From the NCBI GenBank assembly GCA_020060465.1, contig JAGVAD010000041.1, forward strand, positions 1 through 64,000: a DNA stretch of 64,000 nt, in the 5' to 3' direction. Below are positions 35,016 to 42,562 of the stretch, piece after piece. Each line of letters begins with the position of its first letter. The stretch's first letter is position 1. Made by a program: the position numbers and the translations under genes. A model generated the notes under the pieces. That model ran no database searches. It was not told the DNA's origin and was given only the letters and a program-made list of their open reading frames with translations. The stretch comes from Anaerolineales bacterium (GTDB lineage Bacteria > Chloroflexota > Anaerolineae > Anaerolineales > UBA4823).

Positions 35016-35771
35016 ATGAATCTCTCTATTTATTTGATAAGCGCAGTTTTGGTTTTCTTCTTCTCCGGTTTGCTGGCCATGGCCGGGTTAGGCGCAGCTT
35101 TCCTGTTTGTGCCTTTATTCTATTATTTGGGTGTGCCATTAGCAGAAGCGACGCCTACCGCATTGTTGCTCAATGTGATCAGCCTGCTCTTCGCGACAAT
35201 CAACTACTGGCGCGGCAAACTCATTAACTGGCGAGTTGGGGCGCCGATTCTGGTCATGGCGGTTGTCTTTGCGCCTGTAGGAGCACGCTTAACACAACAT
35301 GTAGACAGGAAAATCTTGCTTACCTTGTTTGCTGCATTTCTCGTCTTTGCCGGAGCAATGATGTTGTTTTATAAAGCTCAACGGCGCGCGCAAACTCTCA
35401 GTCGAGCGACAGAAGTATCCGCCGGCGTTGGCGTGGGCAGCGTCGCCGGCTTTCTGGGCGGATTATTAGGTGTGGGAGGCGGCAACTTCATCCTGCCGGT
35501 TCTTAATTGGACAGGTTTGGAGGCTAAGGCCGCTGCCGGTACGACCTCTCTGGTGGTTGTCTTCTCATCCCTTTCTGGCTTTCTGGGACACGCCACATTG
35601 GGAGGGCTGGATCCACTTTTCATTGGTATTACCGCAATAATGGCTGCCGCAGGTTCGATCCTGGGTTCACAGTTGATGAAAACGAAACTCTCCGATCAAC
35701 AGCTCAAACGCGTGATCGGTGTCCTGCTGTGGCTGATTGCCGCCAAGATGATTTTCGATCTGATCCAATAA
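35016..35771 (+). CDS. TauE/SafE family membrane permease 2
   Basis: Membrane protein of 251 residues, about eight segments, with the paired motifs MAGLGAAFLFVPLFYYLG and GLLGVGGGNFILPVLNWTG. Members export sulfite, thiosulfate-like or organosulfur anions, and several are controlled by persulfide sensors. GAGG precedes the ATG by a dozen bases. It is the first gene after two ATTC-N8-GAAT operators and is followed 14 bases later by an FmdE protein, so a sulfur-anion role is the simplest reading; direct proof is absent. Confidence 0.9.
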   Translation: MNLSIYLISAVLVFFFSGLLAMAGLGAAFLFVPLFYYLGVPLAEATPTALLLNVISLLFATINYWRGKLINWRVGAPILVMAVVFAPVGARLTQHVDRKILLTLFAAFLVFAGAMMLFYKAQRRAQTLSRATEVSAGVGVGSVAGFLGGLLGVGGGNFILPVLNWTGLEAKAAAGTTSLVVVFSSLSGFLGHATLGGLDPLFIGITAIMAAAGSILGSQLMKTKLSDQQLKRVIGVLLWLIAAKMIFDLIQ

Positions 35772-35785
35772 GAAAGGATTTCAAA

Positions 35786-36406
35786 ATGACTACACAATAT
35801 ATTCCCCCCGAATGGGCCTATGAGTTTCACGCCCATGAATGTCCCTTTATGCCAATTGGCTATCGCATGGGTAAGCTGGCTTTGGAATTCCTGGGCGTTG
35901 AGAAAGAACCGGACCACGGCTTCTTCATCTTCCCCGAGCTGGGTGAGGGCCATCCGCAGACCTGCATGATGGACGGCATGCAAATCGCCACCGGCGCCAC
36001 GTATGGCAAGGTGATGGTTGCCAAGACCTTCTACGGCAAGCTGGCTGCCACCTTCTACCATCCCCAAAAGGGCGCGGTACGCTATTCGCTCAAGCCCGAC
36101 TTCATTGATGCGCTTGGCAAATTCGAATTCTTTGCTTATCGCAAGAAAGGGATTGAGCCCTCACAAATTCCGCTGGAAGTGCGCCGCGAGGTAATCCAAT
36201 GGGTCTATGACCAGCCCGACGAAGCTATCTTCAAAGTGGAAGCCAAACCCGATTTCACCTATACTCCGGTCAAAGGCTCATTCAACAAGACCAAATGCAG
36301 CATCTGCGGCGAGTACGTCTTCGACCGTTACGTGCGCATGAAAGACGGTAAACCGGTTTGTATCCCCTGCTCTGGATATGAAAAAACGGTCTTGACGGAG
36401 CGTTAA
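35786..36406 (+). CDS. FmdE-domain protein 1 with C-terminal zinc ribbon
   Basis: A 206-residue protein with an FmdE domain (about 10-150: HAHECPFMPIGYRMGKLALEFLG, then TCMMDGMQIATGATYGKVMV) and a C-terminal treble-clef-like zinc ribbon (CSICGEYVFDRYV, CIPCSGY). FmdE was named from formylmethanofuran dehydrogenase operons, but most bacterial members stand alone and are of unknown, possibly metal- or redox-related, function. The Cys/His positions near the start could bind a metal. It sits between a TauE/SafE permease and a small thioredoxin-fold gene; a paralogue is at 39670. Confidence 0.88.
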   Translation: MTTQYIPPEWAYEFHAHECPFMPIGYRMGKLALEFLGVEKEPDHGFFIFPELGEGHPQTCMMDGMQIATGATYGKVMVAKTFYGKLAATFYHPQKGAVRYSLKPDFIDALGKFEFFAYRKKGIEPSQIPLEVRREVIQWVYDQPDEAIFKVEAKPDFTYTPVKGSFNKTKCSICGEYVFDRYVRMKDGKPVCIPCSGYEKTVLTER

Positions 36407-36444
36407 ATTCCAAGATTCATTTCACTTTCCTCTTCAGGAGCAGC

Positions 36445-36690
36445 ATGGTTCGCGTGAAATTAATTGGCTCACCCTTATGCCGACGCTATCAGAAGATGCG
36501 CGCAAGCGTTCTCCATGAGGCAGAACGATTAGGCGTTGCCATCCACATCGAAGAAATTGGCGATGACGATGCCCTGTCTCAGTTTAATCCGCTCAGTCTC
36601 CCCATGCTATACATTCAGGGAAATTTGATCGCTAAACAGAACCCACCCCAAGCGCAAGAAATTTCACGAGCTTTGCAAAAATTATCTTAA
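36445..36690 (+). CDS. Small thioredoxin-fold protein with a single Cys
   Basis: An 81-residue protein that aligns by eye with glutaredoxin/thioredoxin-like small proteins: beta strand VRVKLIGSP, active-site region LCRRYQKM with only one Cys (CRRY instead of CxxC), the cis-Pro region SLPMLYIQGNLI, and a final helix. A monothiol site suggests a persulfide or glutathione-like carrier rather than a dithiol reductase. Ribosome site CAGGAG precedes the ATG. Operon with FmdE 1 and the ferredoxin. Confidence 0.75.
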   Translation: MVRVKLIGSPLCRRYQKMRASVLHEAERLGVAIHIEEIGDDDALSQFNPLSLPMLYIQGNLIAKQNPPQAQEISRALQKLS

Positions 36691-36722
36691 CTGGATAAAC
36701 CAATCAGAAAAGGAACCTTATC

Positions 36723-37073
36723 ATGTCTGATCCCAAAAACAACAATCAATGGCACGGAATTCCGCGCCAGGAAATTGAATGGCATCCGACCATTATTGCC
36801 GAGCGGTGCATCGGTTGCGGTTTATGTGTTACTTCCTGCGGCCGCAATGTGTATGCTTTCGACTATGAAGCCAACAAACCTGTAGTTGTCGCGCCAAGCA
36901 TGTGCATGGTCGGTTGCACCACCTGTGCAACGATTTGCACCCGTGACGCTGTCGAATTTCCTTCAACCGGTTATATCCGGCAATTCATTCGCGAGCATAA
37001 GATTCAGCGTCAGTCGAAAGACATGCTGAAAAGCGCGCCAGAAAAATACGATGTCAAGCTGCGTGAAGTATGA
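36723..37073 (+). CDS. Ferredoxin with two 4Fe-4S clusters
   Basis: A 116-residue ferredoxin with the Cys motifs CIGCGLCVTSCGR and CMVGCTTCATICTRDA. The first has Gly-Arg after the last Cys instead of the common Pro, and the second Cys set has one extra residue between its first two Cys (CxxxCxxC), so cluster potentials may be unusual. It is probably an electron donor for the redox proteins encoded around it. Last gene before the operator at 37173. Confidence 0.93.
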   Translation: MSDPKNNNQWHGIPRQEIEWHPTIIAERCIGCGLCVTSCGRNVYAFDYEANKPVVVAPSMCMVGCTTCATICTRDAVEFPSTGYIRQFIREHKIQRQSKDMLKSAPEKYDVKLREV

Positions 37074-37143
37074 GTGTTCAAGAATAACCCAAGTGCTAAA
37101 AGTACTGTGAAGATAGGTCTCGAAACAGTGACAAAGATCACAA

Positions 37144-37192
37144 TTGACGACCGGATTCCAGAAAGATAAAATATATTCGTTCAGCCGAATAT
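37144..37192 (+). promoter_or_regulatory. Promoter with ATTC-N8-GAAT operator, copy 3
   Basis: TTGACG (37144-37149), 17-bp spacer, TAAAAT (37167-37172), then ATATTCG-TTCAGC-CGAATAT (37173-37192). The hexamers, spacer length and operator offset match copy 1 at 34771-34822, which is strong evidence for one regulon. It drives the permease gene at 37228 and probably the genes beyond. Confidence 0.85.
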
Positions 37193-37227
37193 AATATTGG
37201 GCTAGCAATTTCATCGAGGAGAACTTT

Positions 37228-38724
37228 ATGGACATTCTCGCTTTTCTACTAAAACTATTACAAGGTGGATTGGGCAACCTGGCAGCCTATCTTGCGGCGC
37301 ATGTTTTGCTGTGCCTGGTGCCTGCATTCTATATCGCCGGCGCGATGACGGCGTTAATCCCTAAAGAGTCGGTCACCCGCTTTTTGGGGCGCAACGCCCC
37401 CAAATACGTTTCTTATCCGGCGGCGGCGCTGGCCGGCTCTGTGCTGGCGGTGTGTTCCTGTACCATCGTGCCGCTATTCGCGGGCATCTACAAAAAAGGC
37501 GCTGGACTTGGGCCAGCGATCACCTTTTTGTTTTTCGCCCCGGCGGCGAATATCCTGGCGCTGGTCTATACCGGCGGGGTCATCGGCGCCGATCTGGCTT
37601 TCGCCCGTCTGTTCCTTTCGCTGGCGTTTGGCATCGGCATTGGAATGATCATGGCGCTGATCTTCAGCCGCTCAGACATTGCTCACGATCAGGCAACCGA
37701 TGCCATGTTTGCTGGTCAAAGCAAAAAGGGGATGCGCCGCGCCGCTCTCCTCTTCTTGTTGATCCTGGTTGCTTTATTACTCTCGGGCACGCTCAAAGTC
37801 GGTCTGCTGACCGATTCCTATGCTCATTTTACTCTCCCGATCTCAGGAATGGATCGCTTCCAGGACTTTCTATCCCGCCTGGTTCCATACGATGCATCTA
37901 AGGGTGAAGAAGGCGTGACAGCCCAAGGCGCCATTCTGATCGGCCTGCTGATATTGATTGGATTTACCTCCTGGAAAGGGATGGAAAATATTTATGAGGG
38001 TTTTAACCGCTGGACCTGGACTGCCTTAGGACTGGTAGGGTTAACTCTGCTGGTTGCAGCCGTGGGTATGAAGCCACATGTCGGCGGTCTGGATATTTTA
38101 TTCACCGGTAAATTCTTTGGCGTGTTGCTGGCGCTAATGGTGCTGACCTGGCTGCTGCGAAAGCAATTGACCGAGGATGAGCAGCGCGATTTTCTTTGGG
38201 AATCCTGGCGCTTCGTCAAGCAAATTTTTCCCCTGCTGATCGTAGGTGTTTTTACAGTAGGTATGATGCGCGTGATTATCAAACCGGAATGGATCGAAGC
38301 CCTGGCAGGGCATAATACTTTGCTCGGGAATCTGGCTGGAGTGATCTTTGGCGTCTTCATGTATTTCCCCACCCTGGTGGAAGTACCCATTGCCAACATG
38401 TTCCTCAGCCTGGGTATGCACCGTGGTCCATTGCTGGCTTACCTGATGGCCGACCCGGAGCTGAGCCTGCAAAGCATCCTGATCGTCTCGACCATTATCG
38501 GGCGGCTAAAGGCCTGGACGTATGTGGCCTGGGTGGCCCTGTTCAGCACCCTTGCCGGGCTCATCTACGGTTCCTGGGTAGATGGCGCCAGCATTGGGAT
38601 GTTAATTCTGTATCTGGCGCTTTTCTTGGGCGCGTTAGCTTTAGGGTTGTGGTGGATTAGCCGACGTAACCACGTCGCCGAATCGAAAAGCGCGCTAACA
38701 TCGCCGCAATCATCATCAGATTAA
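37228..38724 (+). CDS. ArsP/DUF318-type permease
   Basis: Membrane permease of 498 residues with about ten to twelve segments. The family motif VCSCTIVPLFAGIYKKGAGLG followed by FLFFAPAANI is clear, and the second-half repeat FPTLVEVPIANMFLSLGMHRG is present. Characterised ArsP members export trivalent organoarsenicals; many relatives sit beside small thioredoxin-like proteins and have unknown cargo. Here it is preceded by a strong promoter with an ATTC-N8-GAAT operator and followed by two such thioredoxin-like genes. Arsenic or sulfur compounds are both possible cargo. Confidence 0.9.
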   Translation: MDILAFLLKLLQGGLGNLAAYLAAHVLLCLVPAFYIAGAMTALIPKESVTRFLGRNAPKYVSYPAAALAGSVLAVCSCTIVPLFAGIYKKGAGLGPAITFLFFAPAANILALVYTGGVIGADLAFARLFLSLAFGIGIGMIMALIFSRSDIAHDQATDAMFAGQSKKGMRRAALLFLLILVALLLSGTLKVGLLTDSYAHFTLPISGMDRFQDFLSRLVPYDASKGEEGVTAQGAILIGLLILIGFTSWKGMENIYEGFNRWTWTALGLVGLTLLVAAVGMKPHVGGLDILFTGKFFGVLLALMVLTWLLRKQLTEDEQRDFLWESWRFVKQIFPLLIVGVFTVGMMRVIIKPEWIEALAGHNTLLGNLAGVIFGVFMYFPTLVEVPIANMFLSLGMHRGPLLAYLMADPELSLQSILIVSTIIGRLKAWTYVAWVALFSTLAGLIYGSWVDGASIGMLILYLALFLGALALGLWWISRRNHVAESKSALTSPQSSSD

Positions 38725-38786
38725 TACACCTCCCAGGAATGTTATTGCATCCTGGATAAACTATTTTACGAACAAGGAGAAGAAAC

Positions 38787-39041
38787 ATGCTCACCATCAA
38801 AGTATTAGGTCCAGGTTGTCCCAATTGTAAAAAAGTAGAATCCATTGTACGGCAAGCCGTACAGATGATAGGCCTACAGGCCGAAATCATCAAGGTCACC
38901 GACTATAACCAAATCATGAACTACAACATCTTATCCACACCGGGTCTGGTGATCAATGAAAAAGTAGTCTGCGCCGGGCGCATCCCCAGTCCAGCAGAAG
39001 TAACCACCTGGTTGGCCGATGCAGAAATGGCAACCGCATGA
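38787..39041 (+). CDS. Small thioredoxin-like protein (redox-active disulfide protein 2 type)
   Basis: An 84-residue thioredoxin-fold protein with active site GCPNCKKVE and the cis-Pro strand STPGLVINEKVV. The length and GCPNC site fit the TIGR00412-type family often found next to ArsP-like permeases. AAGGAGAAG precedes the ATG. Probably a cytoplasmic dithiol partner of the permease. Confidence 0.9.
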   Translation: MLTIKVLGPGCPNCKKVESIVRQAVQMIGLQAEIIKVTDYNQIMNYNILSTPGLVINEKVVCAGRIPSPAEVTTWLADAEMATA

Positions 39042-39076
39042 TACGGTCTTAACAAAGCAGGCGCTCATGAAGAAAA

Positions 39077-39189
39077 GCCGGAAACCCCCCATGATTAAGG
39101 TTACCAACAAAAATCCTCAAACGGGTAATAGCGGTAGCCCGCGGGGGTTTCCGGCATCGCACCCGGCCAAGCTTTCACCTCTTGTTGGT
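39077..39189 (+). other. Structured intergenic element with 13-bp inverted repeat
   Basis: GCCGGAAACCCCC (39077-39089) is matched perfectly by GGGGGTTTCCGGC (39143-39155), with 53 bases between. ACCAACAA (39103-39110) inside that loop is complementary to TTGTTGGT (39182-39189) outside it, which would make a pseudoknot. It lies in the 251-bp gap between two thioredoxin-like genes. I recognise no riboswitch class. It could be a regulatory RNA or the remnant of a mobile element. Confidence 0.5.
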
Positions 39190-39292
39190 GTGTTACAGGT
39201 CAAACCAAATGATAGGTTGTACACGGAAACAGTGCATCTTTCTGCCCCAATGAAAGATTCGAAGTGTGTTCTCATTTGGAAGGGAGAAAGCC

Positions 39293-39550
39293 ATGAAAAT
39301 CGAAATTTTAGGCACGGGCTGCTACAACTGCATCAAGCTGGAAATGCTGATTGATGATGTATTGATGGAGCTTGGGATGCACGATGTCGAAGTTGCGCGC
39401 GTCACCGACGAAAATTACATCCGCAAATACATGCCTCTGGACGAGATTCCTGGGCTGATCATCAACGGTGTTTTAGCCAGCATGCATGATTTACCGGATG
39501 CTGAAACACTGAAGGAATGGCTGCGAAACGCTGAAGCCGCAGCCGCTTGA
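39293..39550 (+). CDS. Small thioredoxin-like protein 2
   Basis: An 85-residue paralogue type of the gene at 38787, with active site GCYNCIKLE and strand EIPGLIINGVLAS. The Tyr in CYNC differs from the CPNC of its neighbour and should change redox potential. The ATG at 39293 follows GGGAG; an earlier ATG at 39266 lacks a ribosome site. It is separated from the first copy by the structured element at 39077-39189. Confidence 0.88.
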   Translation: MKIEILGTGCYNCIKLEMLIDDVLMELGMHDVEVARVTDENYIRKYMPLDEIPGLIINGVLASMHDLPDAETLKEWLRNAEAAAA

Positions 39551-39669
39551 CGCAATTAACGTCGTCGAGCATCAAGAATATGCTATCTGACAGGCTGCCA
39601 ATGCAGATTTTTGCACATGGCGGTTCTGAATAATTTTTTATGCCGAAAACATATTGAAAGGCTTTCATT

Positions 39670-40278
39670 ATGGACGACAACGATAAACAAATATTGTTCG
39701 ACGCGCTCAGGTTTCACGGTCATAAATGTTGGGCCAGCGTCGTTGGCGTACGCGCGGGAATAGCTGCTCTGCGCACCCTGGAGGTTAAGCGCGCTGGCGG
39801 CACACAGTTGTATGCGATCATCGAGACAGGCGAAGATCACAGCGGTATGTGTTTTGGCGACGGCGTGCAATACACTACTGGCTGCACCTTCGGCAAAGGT
39901 AACATTCGCAAGCAGCCTTATGGCAAACTTGCCTTCACGTTGATTGATAAAAACACCAATCGAGCGGTGCGAGTGAGTTACAAACCCACCTTACGAAAGC
40001 AAATTGCCGATTCTGCATTTATGCAGAAACGCGCTGCCGGCATTATGGCAGATGAAATTCCTGAAGAAGAGCAAATGGCTTTGGTCAACCTGGTTTGGGA
40101 CGCGCCTGAAAGCGATGTACTTATTATAGGAGATGTATTTCAGTATCCGGGAGAATGGATCCCCGAGGTGATGGGCTTTGAACCTTGCGCCATTTGCGGC
40201 GAAATGACCGCCTTTGCCTACCTGCGTGTGGTTGGCAAAGCGCATGTTTGTATTCCCTGCTCGAGTTATGACCGCTAA
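39670..40278 (+). CDS. FmdE-domain protein 2 with C-terminal zinc ribbon
   Basis: A 202-residue paralogue of the protein at 35786. FmdE core FHGHKCWASVVGVRAG and GDGVQYTTGCTFGKGN (His and Cys placed for metal or cluster binding) and a C-terminal ribbon (CAICGEMTAF, CIPCS). It is closer to the classical FmdE pattern than copy 1. It overlaps the next gene by 11 bases. The repeated pairing of FmdE with thioredoxin-fold genes in both operons suggests a shared redox function, unproven. Confidence 0.9.
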   Translation: MDDNDKQILFDALRFHGHKCWASVVGVRAGIAALRTLEVKRAGGTQLYAIIETGEDHSGMCFGDGVQYTTGCTFGKGNIRKQPYGKLAFTLIDKNTNRAVRVSYKPTLRKQIADSAFMQKRAAGIMADEIPEEEQMALVNLVWDAPESDVLIIGDVFQYPGEWIPEVMGFEPCAICGEMTAFAYLRVVGKAHVCIPCSSYDR

Positions 40279-40723
40279 AAAACGATCCACACAAAAAACA
40301 TCACGCCTGGCGCAATTTTTGACCGTGGGCGGTGTAATCCTCCTGGCGGTGGTTGTCCTGGCGCTCAAGGATCACCCCCAAACGCAAATAATGGACAGTA
40401 GTGCGCTTCCCGAAGCGCAATTAGAGCGCGCTTTGAGCGCCGGAATACCGACCCTGGCATTCTTTCATTCCAATAATTGTGAACAGTGTCTCATCATGAT
40501 TAAAACTGTGGAGCAAGTATTTCCAGAATTTGCAAGCTCGATAGCCTTAGTAGATGTAAATGTCTATGATCCCAATAATGAGCCGCTATTGAGAAAAGTC
40601 CGGCTGCAATATATCCCAACTTTGATTTTCTTTGACCGAAAAGGTCAGGGGAAAATCCACGTCGGCGTGATGCAACCAGATGTGTTGCACCAGCAATTAA
40701 ACGACCTGGTTGGAGAGCAATAA
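40268..40723 (+). CDS. Membrane-anchored thioredoxin-like protein (CEQC)
   Basis: A 151-residue protein with one N-terminal membrane segment (FLTVGGVILLAVVVLAL) and a thioredoxin domain outside the membrane: FFHSNNCEQCLIM at the active site and QYIPTLIFFDRKG at the cis-Pro. The ATG at 40268 lies inside the end of the FmdE gene (11-base overlap); a longer frame from 40214 lies in the FmdE gene. It is two bases before ccdA, so CcdA probably supplies its electrons. Confidence 0.9.
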   Translation: MTAKKRSTQKTSRLAQFLTVGGVILLAVVVLALKDHPQTQIMDSSALPEAQLERALSAGIPTLAFFHSNNCEQCLIMIKTVEQVFPEFASSIALVDVNVYDPNNEPLLRKVRLQYIPTLIFFDRKGQGKIHVGVMQPDVLHQQLNDLVGEQ

Positions 40724-40725
40724 CT

Positions 40726-41400
40726 ATGCCCTTCGATATCAGTTCAATCCAGAATATATCTACCCTGGGCTACCTGATCGTTTTCCTGGGCGGGATTGTC
40801 ACCAGCCTGGGGCCATGCAATCTTGCTACTATTCCACTGATCATTGGTTTCGTCGGCGGCGCGCGTAACTTATCGCGGCGGCACGCCTTCTCTTTATCCT
40901 TCGCTTTTGCGCTTGGATTAGCGATTACTTTCATGTTGCTGGGGATTGCTGCTGCGCTGTTAGGGGCATGGATAGGAAGCGGTACGCGTTGGTGGTACTA
41001 CCTTGTTGCAGCAATCTGTTTCCTCATTGGACTGCAAATGCTCGGCGTGCTGCAATTCGATTTACCAATGTATCTCGGCGGTTTGCGCGAACGTATTGCC
41101 CTCAAAGGTGCACCGGGGGCGCTGGCGCTAGGTCTCGTCTCGGGTCTGGTAGCCTCACAATGCGCCACCCCGGTATTGGCAGCGATCTTAACTTATGTGA
41201 TGGCAAAAGGTGCCCTGGTTTATGGAGCGACTTTATTGTTTGTCTACGCCCTGGGGCGCGGCGTGCCGGTTGTTTTGGCAGGGACATTCACCGGAGCCTT
41301 GAAGGGAATGCAATCTCTTGGACGTTGGTCGCCCATCATTGAGCGGGTTAGTGGAATAATTGTATTAGCAGTCGGATTTTATTTCTTGTGGATTGCGTGA
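40726..41400 (+). CDS. ccdA: CcdA-type thiol:disulfide membrane transporter
   Basis: Polytopic membrane protein of 224 residues with six segments, moving reducing equivalents across the membrane by two buried Cys. The Cys are visible in SLGPCNLATIPL (segment 1) and ASQCATPVLAAIL (segment 4), each followed by Pro as in CcdA/DsbD. It stands between two membrane-anchored thioredoxin-like genes, an arrangement for reducing extracytoplasmic proteins, perhaps the apocytochrome encoded at 49080. Confidence 0.93.
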   Translation: MPFDISSIQNISTLGYLIVFLGGIVTSLGPCNLATIPLIIGFVGGARNLSRRHAFSLSFAFALGLAITFMLLGIAAALLGAWIGSGTRWWYYLVAAICFLIGLQMLGVLQFDLPMYLGGLRERIALKGAPGALALGLVSGLVASQCATPVLAAILTYVMAKGALVYGATLLFVYALGRGVPVVLAGTFTGALKGMQSLGRWSPIIERVSGIIVLAVGFYFLWIA

Positions 41401-41418
41401 CCTGATTATGGACTGTTT

Positions 41419-41847
41419 ATGGAAAAGCATCGGCGCATCGCAATTGGCTTTAGCGTTTTGGGGCTGATCCTGATCGTACTTGGCGTGAAATTTACACCCG
41501 TATTTTTCACCTATATGAGCCAGCAATCTGCGATTAGCGATAAGCCGGCCATATTGTTTTTCACTGTGGAAGACCCATGTGAATGTATGGTGGAGTTGAC
41601 CTTGCGAGCCGAGGAGCAGATTGCCAAATGGCTGCCAGAGCAGCGCAACGGAATTTCCATATTACGCATTGCCATGGATCAACGCAAAGATCTGGAGGCA
41701 AAATATAAGGTGTTTCGCGCCCCATGTCTGATTTTGGTGGATGCTCAGGGTAAGGTCGTCTGGCGACAGGATTACCCGTTGATTGAGGGTGGCCCCTTCA
41801 AATTGAACGAAGCAGAGGCGATAATTGCAGCAATGGATGCACACTAA
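41419..41847 (+). CDS. Membrane-anchored thioredoxin-like protein (CECM)
   Basis: A 142-residue protein with one N-terminal membrane segment (IGFSVLGLILIVLGVKF) and a thioredoxin-like domain. The active-site region EDPCECMVELTLRAEEQ has Cys-Glu-Cys-Met, so the two Cys are separated by one residue (CxC) rather than two; the cis-Pro segment is FRAPCLILVDAQG with a third Cys. It follows ccdA by 18 bases and overlaps the next gene by 11. A CxC site suggests a role other than a standard dithiol reductase. Confidence 0.82.
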   Translation: MEKHRRIAIGFSVLGLILIVLGVKFTPVFFTYMSQQSAISDKPAILFFTVEDPCECMVELTLRAEEQIAKWLPEQRNGISILRIAMDQRKDLEAKYKVFRAPCLILVDAQGKVVWRQDYPLIEGGPFKLNEAEAIIAAMDAH

Positions 41848-42562
41848 GCCAACGTTATTAGCGGTCTTTGCACACCCCGACGACGAAACTTTCCGTCCCG
41901 GCGGAACTTTGATGTTGTTAGCCCGCAGCGGCGTTCAGGTGCAGGTTCTGACGGCCACACGCGGCGAAGCCGGTTCACGCGGCGACCCGCCGTTGTGCAC
42001 GTCTGAGGAATTAGCCGCCGTGCGCGAGAAAGAACTGCACTGCGCCTGCGCCGTTTTGGGTTTACAGCCGCCACGCTTGATGGATTATCCGGATGGAAGC
42101 CTGGCTGAGGTTGATTTCAGCGAACTTCTAGCAAATATACTGGCTGTTATTGAGGCGACTCAGCCACAGGTGATGCTTAGTTTTAGCCTCGATGGTCTTT
42201 CAGCGCATCCTGACCATATTGCTATTGGGCGCGCCAGCCGCGAAGCATATCATCAAGTAGATGATATTGCAGCCTTATACACGGTAGCCATACCGCTTTC
42301 TGTAGCACAAAGGCTAAATATGCGTCAGGTGCGTCCTGTGCCAGATGTTGAGATTGACCTGAGCGTGGATGTTACACCTGTTTGGGAGACGAAACTGGCA
42401 GCCATTCGATGCCACGCCACCCAATTGGGCGTCACGCCATTATTGCGCGCTCCCGAGGAACAACAGCGGCTCTTTTTCGGGCAGGAATATTTTGTTAAAG
42501 CCGCTGAACGACGACCTGAACATAACTTTCTTTATGAGGCGTTAAAGGAATTTTTATTATGA
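41837..42562 (+). CDS. PIG-L family deacetylase
   Basis: Zinc-dependent N-deacetylase of 241 residues. The metal and catalytic motif AHPDDETFRPGG is at the N-terminus and SAHPDHIAIGR in the middle, as in MshB, BshB and LmbE-like enzymes. The ATG at 41837 overlaps the preceding stop; a TTG at 41825 is less likely. BshB/MshB relatives make low-molecular-weight thiols (bacillithiol, mycothiol), which would suit the thiol-redox neighbours, but no glycosyltransferase partner is present, so the substrate is open. Confidence 0.9.
   Translation: MHTKPTLLAVFAHPDDETFRPGGTLMLLARSGVQVQVLTATRGEAGSRGDPPLCTSEELAAVREKELHCACAVLGLQPPRLMDYPDGSLAEVDFSELLANILAVIEATQPQVMLSFSLDGLSAHPDHIAIGRASREAYHQVDDIAALYTVAIPLSVAQRLNMRQVRPVPDVEIDLSVDVTPVWETKLAAIRCHATQLGVTPLLRAPEEQQRLFFGQEYFVKAAERRPEHNFLYEALKEFLL

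Noticed and set aside
39019-39354. Plus-strand ORF of 111 residues spanning the gap between two thioredoxin genes
   Set aside because: It overlaps both thioredoxin genes in another frame, lacks a ribosome site, and its middle is the inverted-repeat element.
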